Positions 7,956 to 16,054 of a stretch of DNA of 64,000 nt are shown one piece after another. Source of the DNA: Shouchella oshimensis. Lineage in GTDB: Bacteria; Bacillota; Bacilli; Bacillales; Bacillaceae_D. Numbering within the stretch: the stretch's first letter is position 1; every line of letters begins with the position of its first letter. Where the stretch lies: assembly GCF_002019765.1 (NCBI RefSeq), contig NZ_KV917380.1:3893836-3957835 (forward strand), read 5' to 3'. The translations under genes were made by a program, and so were the position numbers. The notes beneath the pieces were generated by a model. The model saw only the letters and a list, made by a program, of their open reading frames with translations, was not told where the DNA came from and ran no database searches.

Positions 7956-9005
7956 CTATACAGGTCGTTGTAAAAAAGCTTCTAAGTCTTTTTCCATTAA
8001 TGGAAATGCTTCTTTTTCTAACGTATACTTTGATTCCTTTACCGTCACTAATTTTGCAGAACGTAGCATTTTTAAATGATGATGGACAGTTGATTTTCCC
8101 AACTCAAGTAATTCCGTTATCTCCTGCAAGCTGCGATCTTTATCATAAAGTATTTTGACCATTTTCATACGTGCATCGTCGCCTAACGCTTTATATTTCT
8201 GTACGAGAAAATCAGGAAGCATATATGGATCTGCCGGCAACATACTTGCATTGGCAACCGGGTAGTAAAACACCTTAATGCCTTCTAGATCTGCTTCAAT
8301 ATTCCAAGGACGGTAACAGGTTTGGGGGATTAACAAGACTGTAAAAACATGAGGCTCCGGCTTATATTGAATTCCTCCTGTTGCCCATTGAACAAATGTC
8401 TCTGAAGATAGTTGCTCTTTCATTTTCACCTTTGCCTCATAATCGGTTTTTAGTATTTGTTCAACTTCCTCTTCATCCTCTTTCATCACCTGTTCATACC
8501 ATTGCGAAAGCACGACAATGAGATGTTGCTTCAGTTGCAAAGCATCACCATTGACTATAAATGTAATATAGTCGGGAAAAAATGGATTTCCAGCCGACGC
8601 CTCTCGTAGTTGACTACATGCCTTTTTGTCACCATAGGATGCCAGCTTTCGAACCGCTTGGTACTCTTCCCCAATAAACGGCAGACATGTATATTTCAGT
8701 TCTACTTCTGATAATGTCTGGAGATCGCCCACAAATTCCTTCATATCGGTATAGTTCTTCCGATGAAGAAGTTGTAGCAATGCTTTCCAAGAGTTATTTT
8801 TTTGAACAAAATCGAGGTTGTCCCGTAACTCCTGTGATAAGCTAGACCTTAATTTCGTCCAATACGATGTTGGCTTGTCCAACGTGTGGAGCAACCGATC
8901 GTTTGTCACTGCAGCAATCCCTAACGCACATTCCCACAAAATGGACCGGTGTATCACCACTTCATAGGTCTTTCTTTTGCGAACCGTTGAATGTATAACG
9001 TCCAT
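7956..9005 (-). CDS. ArsR/SmtB-type regulator with long N-terminal sensor region
   Basis: 349 residues. The C-terminal 80 residues form a winged HTH of the ArsR type (ALGDDARMKMVKILYDKD, then LELGKSTVHHHLKMLRSAKLV). The first 260 residues are an uncharacterised, mostly helical domain found in a Bacillales subgroup (similar to what databases call DUF5937, recalled and not checked). No metal-binding cysteine cluster is seen, so the ligand is probably organic. It is cotranscribed with the MFS exporter directly downstream, which is the expected arrangement of a repressor and its pump. A palindrome lies upstream. Confidence 0.75.
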   Translation of the reverse strand: MDVIHSTVRKRKTYEVVIHRSILWECALGIAAVTNDRLLHTLDKPTSYWTKLRSSLSQELRDNLDFVQKNNSWKALLQLLHRKNYTDMKEFVGDLQTLSEVELKYTCLPFIGEEYQAVRKLASYGDKKACSQLREASAGNPFFPDYITFIVNGDALQLKQHLIVVLSQWYEQVMKEDEEEVEQILKTDYEAKVKMKEQLSSETFVQWATGGIQYKPEPHVFTVLLIPQTCYRPWNIEADLEGIKVFYYPVANASMLPADPYMLPDFLVQKYKALGDDARMKMVKILYDKDRSLQEITELLELGKSTVHHHLKMLRSAKLVTVKESKYTLEKEAFPLMEKDLEAFLQRPV

Positions 9006-9070
9006 AAGCGCCTCCTAAATGACTCTATTTCTTTTATCATAATAGAGAGGTCCACTAAATTCAATAATTT

Positions 9071-9087
9071 TAGAATATAATATTCTA
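9071..9087. promoter_or_regulatory. Candidate operator of the ArsR-MFS operon
   Basis: TAGAATATAATATTCTA is a perfect inverted repeat with 7-base arms and a TAA spacer, 65 bases upstream of the ArsR start. A further TTAGAATAT half-site lies just beyond. Position and symmetry fit autoregulation by the adjacent ArsR-type protein. This is inference only. Confidence 0.4.
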
Positions 9088-9132
9088 TGTAATTAGAATA
9101 TCGCATTTCACTATCCTATAAAAACTAAACGT

Positions 9133-9184
9133 AAAGAAAGGTAGGACAGTAGAGAGTACACCCTTATCTGTCATACCTTTCTTT
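9133..9184 (-). terminator. Hairpin after the GNAT gene
   Basis: AAAGAAAGGTA and TACCTTTCTTT pair, with an extra GACAG/CTGTC stem inside. It lies between the GNAT stop and the ArsR promoter region. There is little T-tract, so termination strength is uncertain. Confidence 0.45.
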
Positions 9185-9214
9185 GTCGTCCATAGGTTTG
9201 ATCTAATCATTTTT

Positions 9215-9757
9215 TCACACGGTACACGTTGGATTAACCATTCCATAATAAACAAGATCTTCAAACGCGCCTTCCTTATACACATGATCTTTTAAGATAC
9301 CTTCTTTTGTCATTCCAGCCTTTTCCATAACCCTCCCTGATGCCGGATTTGATTTAAAATAACGAGCATACACTCGGTGTAATGCCTTCTCAGTGAAAGC
9401 AAAATCGATCATCGCTCGCAATGCTTCTGTTCCGTATCCTTTTCCCCAATACGGTTCACCAATCCAATATGCCATCTCCCCATGCTTGTGCTGATAGTTC
9501 GGATTTAACATAATCGCACCATAAAGCATGCCACTTTTTCGACACGTAACCGCCAGCTCATACCGTTTTTCCTGCTCAATATTTTCCTGATGATTCTTCA
9601 TCCAAAGCCGCGCATCATCTACTGTATACGGATATGGCATCGTCAACGTCGATCGATAGATGGCATAGTTGTTACAAAGTGCCGCAATATGTTCAGCCTC
9701 CTCCTCTTGAAATAACCGTAGTTTGAGCCGGTTCGTAGTCAATTCAATTACGCTCAT
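9215..9757 (-). CDS. GNAT N-acetyltransferase (RimJ/RimL type)
   Basis: 180 residues, acetyl-CoA-dependent acetyltransferase. The N-terminal TNRLKLRLF start, the GEMAYWIGEPYWGKGYGTEALRAM acetyl-CoA loop region, and NPASGRVMEKAGM near residue 140 are the standard landmarks of the ribosomal-protein-alanine acetyltransferase subgroup. Many members acetylate other small molecules, so the substrate is open. The start follows GGGAGCAA. It is monocistronic. Confidence 0.85.
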   Translation of the reverse strand: MSVIELTTNRLKLRLFQEEEAEHIAALCNNYAIYRSTLTMPYPYTVDDARLWMKNHQENIEQEKRYELAVTCRKSGMLYGAIMLNPNYQHKHGEMAYWIGEPYWGKGYGTEALRAMIDFAFTEKALHRVYARYFKSNPASGRVMEKAGMTKEGILKDHVYKEGAFEDLVYYGMVNPTCTV

Positions 9758-9988
9758 CTAGATTGCTCCCTTCTAATTAAAAGATGGATGATGTTGCATG
9801 TGACTTAATAATAGAACTTAGATCAAATTCATATCTTAATACTAAATAAACTAAAAAATCAGTTTAATTAATCTGAGCAATAACTATCACAATTACCATA
9901 TTTAATTCAAAATTATGTAATCCTTAAATGAAAAATAGCTAAACTAAGACGAGAAACTAACTATCTTTAGAAAAATCAATAGATGAGT

Positions 9989-10342
9989 TTATAAAATAAA
10001 ATTCTTACTATAATAGACTATAAAAACAAAAACAAAGAGTGTGTCAAAGACAGATCTCAATGTAGTAATCTTGTCTTTTTTTATATTCTCTAATTTATAA
10101 ATAAACAACGCACTGTAACTATCCAAAATAATAAAAATAGATAAGAGTATTATAATAAACGCACTTCCTGTAAGTTCATAAGCAATAAAGTACATTAACC
10201 AACTTTTTATAAAATTAAAGACTAACCTAAGAAGTACTAGTTGGAAGCTTCCAGTGTTGATTTCAACTTCATCGTCAGAAATATCATTAAGATTTTTTTG
10301 AATATATCTGTAATCCTTTAAATAAGTGACATTTAAATACAA
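9989..10342 (-). CDS. Hypothetical small membrane protein
   Basis: 117 residues counted from a TTG, with two or three membrane segments (about residues 35-58, 60-80 and 95-115). I do not recognise the family. The frame is open 13 more codons upstream and encodes another hydrophobic stretch (LVVLYCLTILYL), so the natural N-terminus probably lies higher. A strong GGGAGGGGG site is followed in the same frame by TTG TTG ATT TTT and then TAA, so the gene may carry an early nonsense codon. Function unknown. Confidence 0.45.
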   Translation of the reverse strand: MYLNVTYLKDYRYIQKNLNDISDDEVEINTGSFQLVLLRLVFNFIKSWLMYFIAYELTGSAFIIILLSIFIILDSYSALFIYKLENIKKDKITTLRSVFDTLFVFVFIVYYSKNFIL

Positions 10343-10420
10343 AATAGTAAGACAATAAAGAACGACTAGGAAATTTTGATTTAAAAAATCAACAATACTG
10401 TCCCCCTCCCTATCCCTTAT

Positions 10421-11056
10421 TTATACATGTACTGAAAATCTTTCCTTTAGTTCAACCACCGTTAATTTAAAACCTGCTTTTGCTCCACTAGCAAAACCAC
10501 TTTTATACGTTTTAGATTCTTCATCTAAATCAATTTCTTTATTAACAAAATTATTGCTGGAAATGAGTGAAATCAGCTGATTTACACTTTTGTCGTTAAT
10601 ATTCTCTACATTCGAAATGATAATGGAGATATAGTTCGCTACATCCTCATAAGCAAAACTCATTCCTTCAAACATCCCCTTTTGATAATCAGGAGAGAGC
10701 TCCTTTAGCTCTTCTAATGCATCTTCTGGAACATCAACATCATAATACGATTGTTCCACTGTTTGAAATAAGTCCTGTTTGCTTTGCTCTAGATTAGTCT
10801 CAGCTAACCTTCTATACATTTTCTCCAATTCTGACAACTTTTGCTTCAATTTTAATTCCTCCTTATTATATTCAAAATCACGGACCATGCGATTAACAAC
10901 AAATTGATAAGCCGTATGCATTCCTTTTGAAAATAAGACAAATTCAGTTTCATCGTTCCTTATCTGTTCTAATGCGCAGCTTTCCATATCGATAAAATCG
11001 CGTATACAATCTTCGATCTTTGCACCTCTAAACATTCGCTTTCTATAATCCGTCAT
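10421..11056 (-). CDS. Hypothetical cytosolic helical protein
   Basis: 211 residues from the ATG that follows AGGAGG by eight bases; an upstream in-frame start at 11089 has no such site. Charged and helix-rich, with a probable coiled coil near residues 65-95 (NKEELKLKQKLSELEKMYRRL). No signal peptide, membrane segment or catalytic motif is visible. I do not recognise it. It lies 78 bases upstream of the small membrane protein in the same direction, so the two could share a transcript. Confidence 0.6.
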   Translation of the reverse strand: MTDYRKRMFRGAKIEDCIRDFIDMESCALEQIRNDETEFVLFSKGMHTAYQFVVNRMVRDFEYNKEELKLKQKLSELEKMYRRLAETNLEQSKQDLFQTVEQSYYDVDVPEDALEELKELSPDYQKGMFEGMSFAYEDVANYISIIISNVENINDKSVNQLISLISSNNFVNKEIDLDEESKTYKSGFASGAKAGFKLTVVELKERFSVHV

Positions 11057-11089
11057 ATTAAAATCCTCCTCATAACTTAAGATTAGCAC

Positions 11090-11398
11090 TTATGTATACA
11101 ATTGTAAACAAACAAATTTTTAAATAATCTAATTTAATTAAATATTTAAATCAAGTAGACTTAAGCTATGGAATGCTTTAGAACGTCATTATCAGTAACT
11201 TAAACCGTAAAGTCCGCAACGCCCTTAAAAGTCGACTTTTATTTGGTTAATAACAATTACAAAAAGACCTACTAAGCTTTAAGTAGGTCTCATTCTTTTT
11301 GAGTTAATTTCTTTTTTATCGTTCTTTTATAGCTTCTAAAATGTCTTCGTTTTGAACGATACCATTCTTTAATTGTATATCAGACAAATCTTTCTTCA
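11090..11398. other. AT-rich gap with a terminator and a 27-codon frame
   Basis: It holds a clear minus-strand terminator at 11260-11290 and, on the minus strand at 11316-11399, a 27-residue open frame beginning with GTG (VKKDLSDIQLKNGIVQNEDI and a few more residues). The frame overlaps the stop of the frameshifted gene upstream and could be the end of a longer ancestral protein. The rest shows nothing beyond AT-rich sequence. Confidence 0.35.
11260..11290 (-). terminator. Rho-independent terminator
   Basis: AGACCTACT and AGTAGGTCT flank an 8-base loop. On the minus strand the stem is followed by TTTTT. It closes the unit containing the two small proteins upstream. Confidence 0.75.
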
Positions 11399-11664
11399 CT
11401 ATTCAATTGAAAAAAAGACAAGAGACAGTCCACCAATAATTAACAACAACTGTAAAACAATCCCTATAACACTGCAGACAAGTCCAGCACTAGCGATCCC
11501 TTTCCCTGCTTCACTTGACTGTTCGATTTGCGTAAGGGCCGATTTTGCTAAAAAATACCAATAACGCCAACTAGTAAACCGACAAATGGTAAGATTAGTG
11601 ACACAATGCCAAGGCATAAGCTTATAACAGCATTCGTGTTTGTTTTCGTTGTAGCCGTTGACAT
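11399..11664 (-). pseudogene. DUF4190-like small membrane protein, frameshifted
   Basis: A perfect AAAGGAGG precedes an ATG at 11664 that opens MSTATTKTNTNAVISLCLG and a first membrane helix. The frame then meets TAG right after a run of six A's (six T's on the coding strand) at 11550-11555. With seven, reading continues as FLAKSALTQIEQSSEAGKG and a second helix to the TAG at 11399, giving about 88 residues with two helices. That is typical of the small two-helix family databases call DUF4190 (recalled). Either a real homopolymer frameshift or a sequencing error. Confidence 0.65.
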
Positions 11665-11691
11665 AAGACAGCCTCCTTTACGTAAAGACCA

Positions 11692-11892
11692 TTAAATGAA
11701 TAGAAGTCCAAGAAGGATAACAATCACAATGCTAAAAACAACCCCTGTCGTTTTCCACCCTAGCATTCCTATTAAATCTGTTAGCCCGCCACCGTTATGT
11801 GCATCATTCATATTTCCAAGAGGGTTTCTCTTACGCTCTTCCTGCCGTAACCACTCTCGTCTCTCTTCAGGGCCTGGATTTCGATCCGACAT
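11692..11892 (-). CDS. Small membrane protein (DUF6366-like)
   Basis: 66 residues. A charged N-terminal half (PEERREWLRQEERKRNPLGN) is followed by a glycine-rich turn and one C-terminal membrane helix (TTGVVFSIVIVILLGLLFI). The ERRE..RQEE..NP.GN pattern matches a small Bacillus family I recall as DUF6366. The start follows GGGGAG. It lies 27 bases upstream of the DUF4190-like gene, so they probably form a unit. Function unknown. Confidence 0.7.
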   Translation of the reverse strand: MSDRNPGPEERREWLRQEERKRNPLGNMNDAHNGGGLTDLIGMLGWKTTGVVFSIVIVILLGLLFI

Positions 11893-12063
11893 ACTGCTTT
11901 CACTCCCCTACAAGATTTGTTTAACCATTCGCTTTCGCTTACTCAATCCCCTTCTTTTATCGGCAAAACGGCTAGAGAATCTCTACTCAAGGGAAGCATA
12001 ATGTTGGTTTTGCTTATTCATATGAGGTGCCAGCACCTGACATTCCTTTTGAAAGGGTTTTAG

Positions 12064-13020
12064 CTAATAAACAAACTCAACTTTGTACCCTTCATCTTCC
12101 AGAATGGATACGATACTCGGCTCGGCTACTAAATGCAAAGAACCTACAATGACAAAATACGTTTGGCCACTGTTTTCTTGGAGAATATCAGAAATCGTGT
12201 TGGCCATATCGTAATTGCGGACTTCATTTAACTCATAAGCATACTCGTCATCTATGTTAGAATCCTCTAGATCTTCCCAAGTCTCTATTAATCCTTCAAT
12301 GTCTCCTTCAACCCAATTATCAGCCATAGTTTCAAGCTCTTCACCTGCTTCATCCATGTTCTGAAGTCTATGTTCTAATAATTGCACTTGGGTCTCCATC
12401 GAAAACCCTGACAGGACATTAAATTGCGATTCGATGCTCTCAAGTTCTCTAATTTCTTTTCCATCATCAACAGCTCGTCTTAGAAAATAGTCGTCTACAC
12501 CAGCCCCTTCATCCACATCACTATCAGCAATCGAAAAGGTCAGCAACATATTCTCAACGAACCATGGCTCAAACCCCTGAACGAGCTCAACTGGCATACC
12601 ATATTCAGCAAAAATGGCCTCAAGCTTCTCAAATGCTTCATCTGAGATCAGTTCATCCAAGGTTTGACCTTCTTCCAATAAGGATAGACCCGTCATCATT
12701 GTCTCAACTTCATTCTGGTCCACATCAACTAAGTCCACTTCTGGTAAGACCACATCCGCTTCTTCATAAGCCGCTTCTGTTTGCTCATTAAGGGGATAAA
12801 AATTTTCACGACCTACATGTATCGTTCCTTGTAAATAAACATCTGTATCTTCATGTTCGATTTTCCATAAAAAGCCGCCGTTTCCGTCTGTTACGCCTGC
12901 TGTTTCAACCGTCTCGTCATTTTCATCTGTTTGGGTTGCCTCATTCTCATCATCGACTCCATTACAAGCCGCCAGAAAACTTAAAGCAGCTACTGTTACC
13001 ATCGTCCACTTTTTCTTCAT
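12064..13020 (-). CDS. TraB/GumN-family lipoprotein
   Basis: 318 residues from the ATG preceded by GGAGG. A signal peptide with lipobox FLAAC near residues 16-20 predicts anchoring to the outer face of the membrane. An acidic linker follows. The TraB/GumN domain begins about residue 50, with the family landmarks LQGTIHVG, PEVD and, near the C-terminus, VIVGSLHLV. The fold is related to erythromycin-esterase and ChaN-like proteins and may be a metal-dependent protease, but the function of bacterial members is unsettled. The mature protein is very acidic. Confidence 0.82.
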   Translation of the reverse strand: MKKKWTMVTVAALSFLAACNGVDDENEATQTDENDETVETAGVTDGNGGFLWKIEHEDTDVYLQGTIHVGRENFYPLNEQTEAAYEEADVVLPEVDLVDVDQNEVETMMTGLSLLEEGQTLDELISDEAFEKLEAIFAEYGMPVELVQGFEPWFVENMLLTFSIADSDVDEGAGVDDYFLRRAVDDGKEIRELESIESQFNVLSGFSMETQVQLLEHRLQNMDEAGEELETMADNWVEGDIEGLIETWEDLEDSNIDDEYAYELNEVRNYDMANTISDILQENSGQTYFVIVGSLHLVAEPSIVSILEDEGYKVEFVY

Positions 13021-13085
13021 TATGTATGCCTCCAACACGTTGTGACTGTCATTACGCTATTTACGTGCAATCGTCTACTTTTGTT

Positions 13086-13598
13086 TCAATTTTCACGAGA
13101 TTCTACCCATCTCAATGCTTGTTTTGTCCATTCTTCTACAAGAGGTGCTTTCTTTCTTTGATATTCCTCAACACTTAACCCCAATGCCACTGACTCTTTC
13201 TTTACCGCCGCATAGCGAACCGCCTCTTCCTTATGAGCAATAAGATAATCTCTAAATGATAAGTGTCCTTGGACTTCATCTGAAGCGTTTTCAAAGATAT
13301 GTACATGATGAGTCCTTTTACCTTCTTCGCTTTTAAGAAAGAATCTCCTTCCCTTTATACCGTTTTCCCCCAGTGATTTATAGCCGAGAATACACAACTC
13401 TTCACCGATCGATTGAATAGACTTTACCTCTACTAGTAAATCAATCGTCGGTTTAGCGAACATCTCAGGTATAGACGTACTGCCAATATGATGGATGGCC
13501 AAGATACGATCGCCTAATACATTCTCGATTTTTTTCTTTTCACTTTCATATTGTTGTTTCCAATCCTTACAATATGGTTTGAACTCTAACTTCCTCAT
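13086..13598 (-). CDS. GrpB-family protein (UPF0157)
   Basis: 170 residues from the ATG that follows GGAGGG; an upstream in-frame start would run into the terminator of the LCP gene. The nucleotidyltransferase-like fold of the GrpB family is indicated by LEFKPYCKDWKQQYE, IHHIGSTSIP, AKPTIDLLVEV and HHVHIF. Related folds sit next to dephospho-CoA kinase in fusion proteins, but no activity is established for stand-alone members. It may share a transcript with nothing; the LCP terminator separates it from upstream. Confidence 0.85.
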   Translation of the reverse strand: MRKLEFKPYCKDWKQQYESEKKKIENVLGDRILAIHHIGSTSIPEMFAKPTIDLLVEVKSIQSIGEELCILGYKSLGENGIKGRRFFLKSEEGKRTHHVHIFENASDEVQGHLSFRDYLIAHKEEAVRYAAVKKESVALGLSVEEYQRKKAPLVEEWTKQALRWVESREN

Positions 13599-13624
13599 CC
13601 TAGCCCTCCATTTTCGATAATCAT

Positions 13625-13655
13625 GAAAAAAGAAGCAGATTACACCTGCTTCTTT
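13625..13655 (-). terminator. Rho-independent terminator of the LCP gene
   Basis: GAAGCAG and CTGCTTC flank an 8-base loop. On the minus strand TTTTTTC follows. The stem overlaps the LCP stop codon. Confidence 0.8.
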
Positions 13656-14670
13656 ATTGCGTCGTTGAATCAGCTTGAAGCGTGTCGTCAATTTCAAGAT
13701 GATCCTTTAATGTTGTTTGAATTTCTTGTAAACTCGTCGGATCAATTCGTTCATACCAAATGCTTTGTCCTTGCGCATTGGCTTGACGAAATCCTTCCGT
13801 TTGCAGCTGCATGCTTTCAATATCATTAATTGATCCTGCATAACCGCTTAACGAGACAATGTTTCCCATCGTTAAATCCATTCTAAGGTTATGACCTACT
13901 GCTTCAAGCACATCATCGAAATTCGTTATATTGGATAGAGATGTTGATTCATTAATAACAGATTCAATGATTTGTTGTTGACGAATTCCTCTTCCTTTGT
14001 CACCGCCACCTTCAACGGATTTACGCTCTCTCGCATAAGCTAATGCCTTTGAACCATCCATTTGTGTTGGCCCTTTTGTAAAGGAATAATCTGCGTTTGT
14101 CGACGCTTCTTTAAAATCAAACTCATAGGTAACGTCTACTTCCACACCACCAAGGGCATCTATCACGTCAACAAACCCATCAAAACGAATTAACGCATAA
14201 TGATCGATTGGAATATCTAATAAGTTCTCAACTGTATCAACCGCCATGCTCATTCCACCAAAGGCGTGGGCATGGTTAATCTTATCGTAAATCCCACCAC
14301 CATGATAACCAATAATTTCTGTATACGTATCACGCGGGATACTCGTTAGAATAATCGAACGATCTGATTTATTAAACGTTGCCACCATTAATGTGTCTGT
14401 CCGCTCAAAGTCGTCCCCTTCGCGATAGTCACTACCGAGCAACAACATTGAAAAATTGTCTTTTCCTACATCAACAGGCTCGACTCTTAAATTCGACTTA
14501 TCGCCTCGTTCTAATTGTTCATAAGAGTTAGAAGCCGTGTTGCTTACTTGACTATAGATAAACCAAAAACCAGCACCTAATGCTAGTAGCAATACTGTAG
14601 ATATGAGTAATGTTATTTTTAGTACTCTTCTTTTACGATTTACTTTTCTTTTCTTTTGACGAGAATCCAT
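13654..14670 (-). CDS. LCP-family glycopolymer ligase (LytR-CpsA-Psr)
   Basis: Attaches teichoic acids or other glycopolymers from lipid carriers to peptidoglycan on the outer membrane face. 338 residues: basic N-terminus, one membrane helix at about 17-38, then the LCP domain from about residue 75. Conserved sites are MLLLGSDYREG, the RTDTLM segment, SIPRDTYTEI, and the arginines in YARERKSVEGGGDKGRGIRQQ, which bind the pyrophosphate lipid. The start follows GGGGAC. Bacillus usually has several paralogues (TagT, TagU, TagV); which one this is cannot be told. Confidence 0.9.
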   Translation of the reverse strand: MDSRQKKRKVNRKRRVLKITLLISTVLLLALGAGFWFIYSQVSNTASNSYEQLERGDKSNLRVEPVDVGKDNFSMLLLGSDYREGDDFERTDTLMVATFNKSDRSIILTSIPRDTYTEIIGYHGGGIYDKINHAHAFGGMSMAVDTVENLLDIPIDHYALIRFDGFVDVIDALGGVEVDVTYEFDFKEASTNADYSFTKGPTQMDGSKALAYARERKSVEGGGDKGRGIRQQQIIESVINESTSLSNITNFDDVLEAVGHNLRMDLTMGNIVSLSGYAGSINDIESMQLQTEGFRQANAQGQSIWYERIDPTSLQEIQTTLKDHLEIDDTLQADSTTQ

Positions 14671-15035
14671 TAATTTTCAAGTCCCCTAACGCTAGACAGT
14701 AATTTTCAATCTAGATTCATAATCTTATCACACGACATTTGGGACACTAAATACGTTTCGCAGTTCTTACAACATTTTATGCAAGATTGAACGATCACTT
14801 TCTTTTTTCTCATAATTAACAAAAAGGGAACTGTTTCCAAAATCGAAAGGAGTAGTCGTCAACTTCTTTATCTTCCTTAACAAACCCTCTAATGAGTATT
14901 ACGGCATTTTATTATTTAGTGTTAAGAGCATAGGTTACATTCAGTAACTATTCTATAAATGGTATTAAGAATTCATTCACTCTCTAGTAAAAGTAGAAAA
15001 GCAAGCCTTTCCTAAAAACTTGCTTTTCTTCAATC
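14671..15035. other. Intergenic region between LCP and GAF-STAS genes
   Basis: About 365 bases. The side next to LCP should hold its promoter; a TATGAA-like element at about 14718-14725 on the minus strand is the best -10 I see, without a convincing -35. The other end holds the terminator described separately. Nothing else is recognisable. Confidence 0.4.
14996..15028 (-). terminator. Terminator of the GAF-STAS gene
   Basis: GAAAAGCAAG and CTTGCTTTTC pair around a 13-base loop immediately after the stop codon. The minus-strand tract after it is CTACTTTTAC, so the U-tract is weak. Confidence 0.6.
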
Positions 15036-15887
15036 TTACTGTTCTGATAGCGCATAACCTAGCAACCCTAGTGCATCTTCAATGCTCTTCACATATTGAA
15101 GATCTAGCGTAGACAATGCGTTGGAAATCGCTTCGTTCGCTGCTAAATGAATGGGTACACCTGATAGCATGACAGATACCCCCATCAGATTTAAAGCTGC
15201 TACAAGACGATTTAAGTGCTCAATAAATTCATCGCCTTTCACAACAATTTCCGAAATATCGATAATAATAGTTTTTATTTGCTCAGCGACTGCATAGCCC
15301 ATCGTATCTTCCATAATTTTCACAGCTCTAGAGGGACTAACTTTCCCTTGCAACGCAAGGATGGCAATGTCTGCTGAGATGGGAATAATTGGAACGCTTA
15401 ATAAATCAATATCTTCGTGCGTTTCATCAAGTTCAATAATAAATGACAGGACATCAGCAATGGTGCGTATATACGTAATGTCTTCGCTCGAAAAATGACG
15501 TTCTTCTTCATCCATTACGCATAGCGTACCAAACGGTTTACCTGACGATCCGTATATCGAAACACCTAAAAACGCTTTTACCTGTAATTTTTCTGTTATC
15601 GGTCTTTCCGCTGTTTTTACATTCGACATTAGATTAGTAAAGTATTGAATTCCCGCTTCATTTTCTAACACATACTTACAATTCGACTCTTTGTATTCAA
15701 CCGACATATCATTTGTAACGATTTCCCTATCTTTATTATAGGCGTTCACAACATCCATGTAGCCCGGCTCTTTCTTGGCAATATACGCCGTATTGACATT
15801 TAGCTGCTCTGTCAAACATTTAAACAACTTATTCGATACATCAATGAGCGAATCGTGGGATTGGTAATGAGTATTCACTTCCTGCAA
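15036..15887 (-). CDS. GAF-STAS sensor protein (RsbR-like)
   Basis: 283 residues, soluble. The first 155 residues form a GAF domain (the region with VKAFLGVSIYGSSGKPFGTLCVMD is characteristic). The last 120 are a STAS domain of the RsbR/RsbS type (ISADIAILALQGKV, TIIIDISEIVVKGDEF, LMGVSVMLSGV). RsbR paralogues have a variable sensor in front of STAS and form the stressosome that triggers the general stress response. A GAF at this position would sense a small ligand or redox state. The start is a TTG behind GGGGGAC. No stressosome partner genes lie nearby. Confidence 0.8.
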   Translation of the reverse strand: MQEVNTHYQSHDSLIDVSNKLFKCLTEQLNVNTAYIAKKEPGYMDVVNAYNKDREIVTNDMSVEYKESNCKYVLENEAGIQYFTNLMSNVKTAERPITEKLQVKAFLGVSIYGSSGKPFGTLCVMDEEERHFSSEDITYIRTIADVLSFIIELDETHEDIDLLSVPIIPISADIAILALQGKVSPSRAVKIMEDTMGYAVAEQIKTIIIDISEIVVKGDEFIEHLNRLVAALNLMGVSVMLSGVPIHLAANEAISNALSTLDLQYVKSIEDALGLLGYALSEQ

Positions 15888-16054
15888 CGCAACGTCCCCC
15901 TTCCTCTATTCTAGCTTACATAAAGTTTACTATAGTCTTAATCGAATTACGAAAATTTAACCTCATCCCACGTTTAACCTTATAATGAAAGAGTCCACAC
16001 TTTAATGAGGCAGCTACTGTGTAAGGATTTAATAGTGGATCATCATCTTCCGCC

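Noticed and set aside
11696-12001. 101-codon plus-strand ORF opposite the DUF6366-like gene
   Set aside because: It is the reverse frame of a gene with good start signals and has none of its own.
12017-12045. AGGTGCCAGCACCT palindrome as operator
   Set aside because: Short hairpins of this GGTGCC-type are scattered in Bacillus genomes and this one has no clear relation to a start site.
13625-13697. Longer GrpB protein starting at 13697
   Set aside because: It would include the terminator and end of the LCP gene; the ATG at 13598 has GGAGGG.
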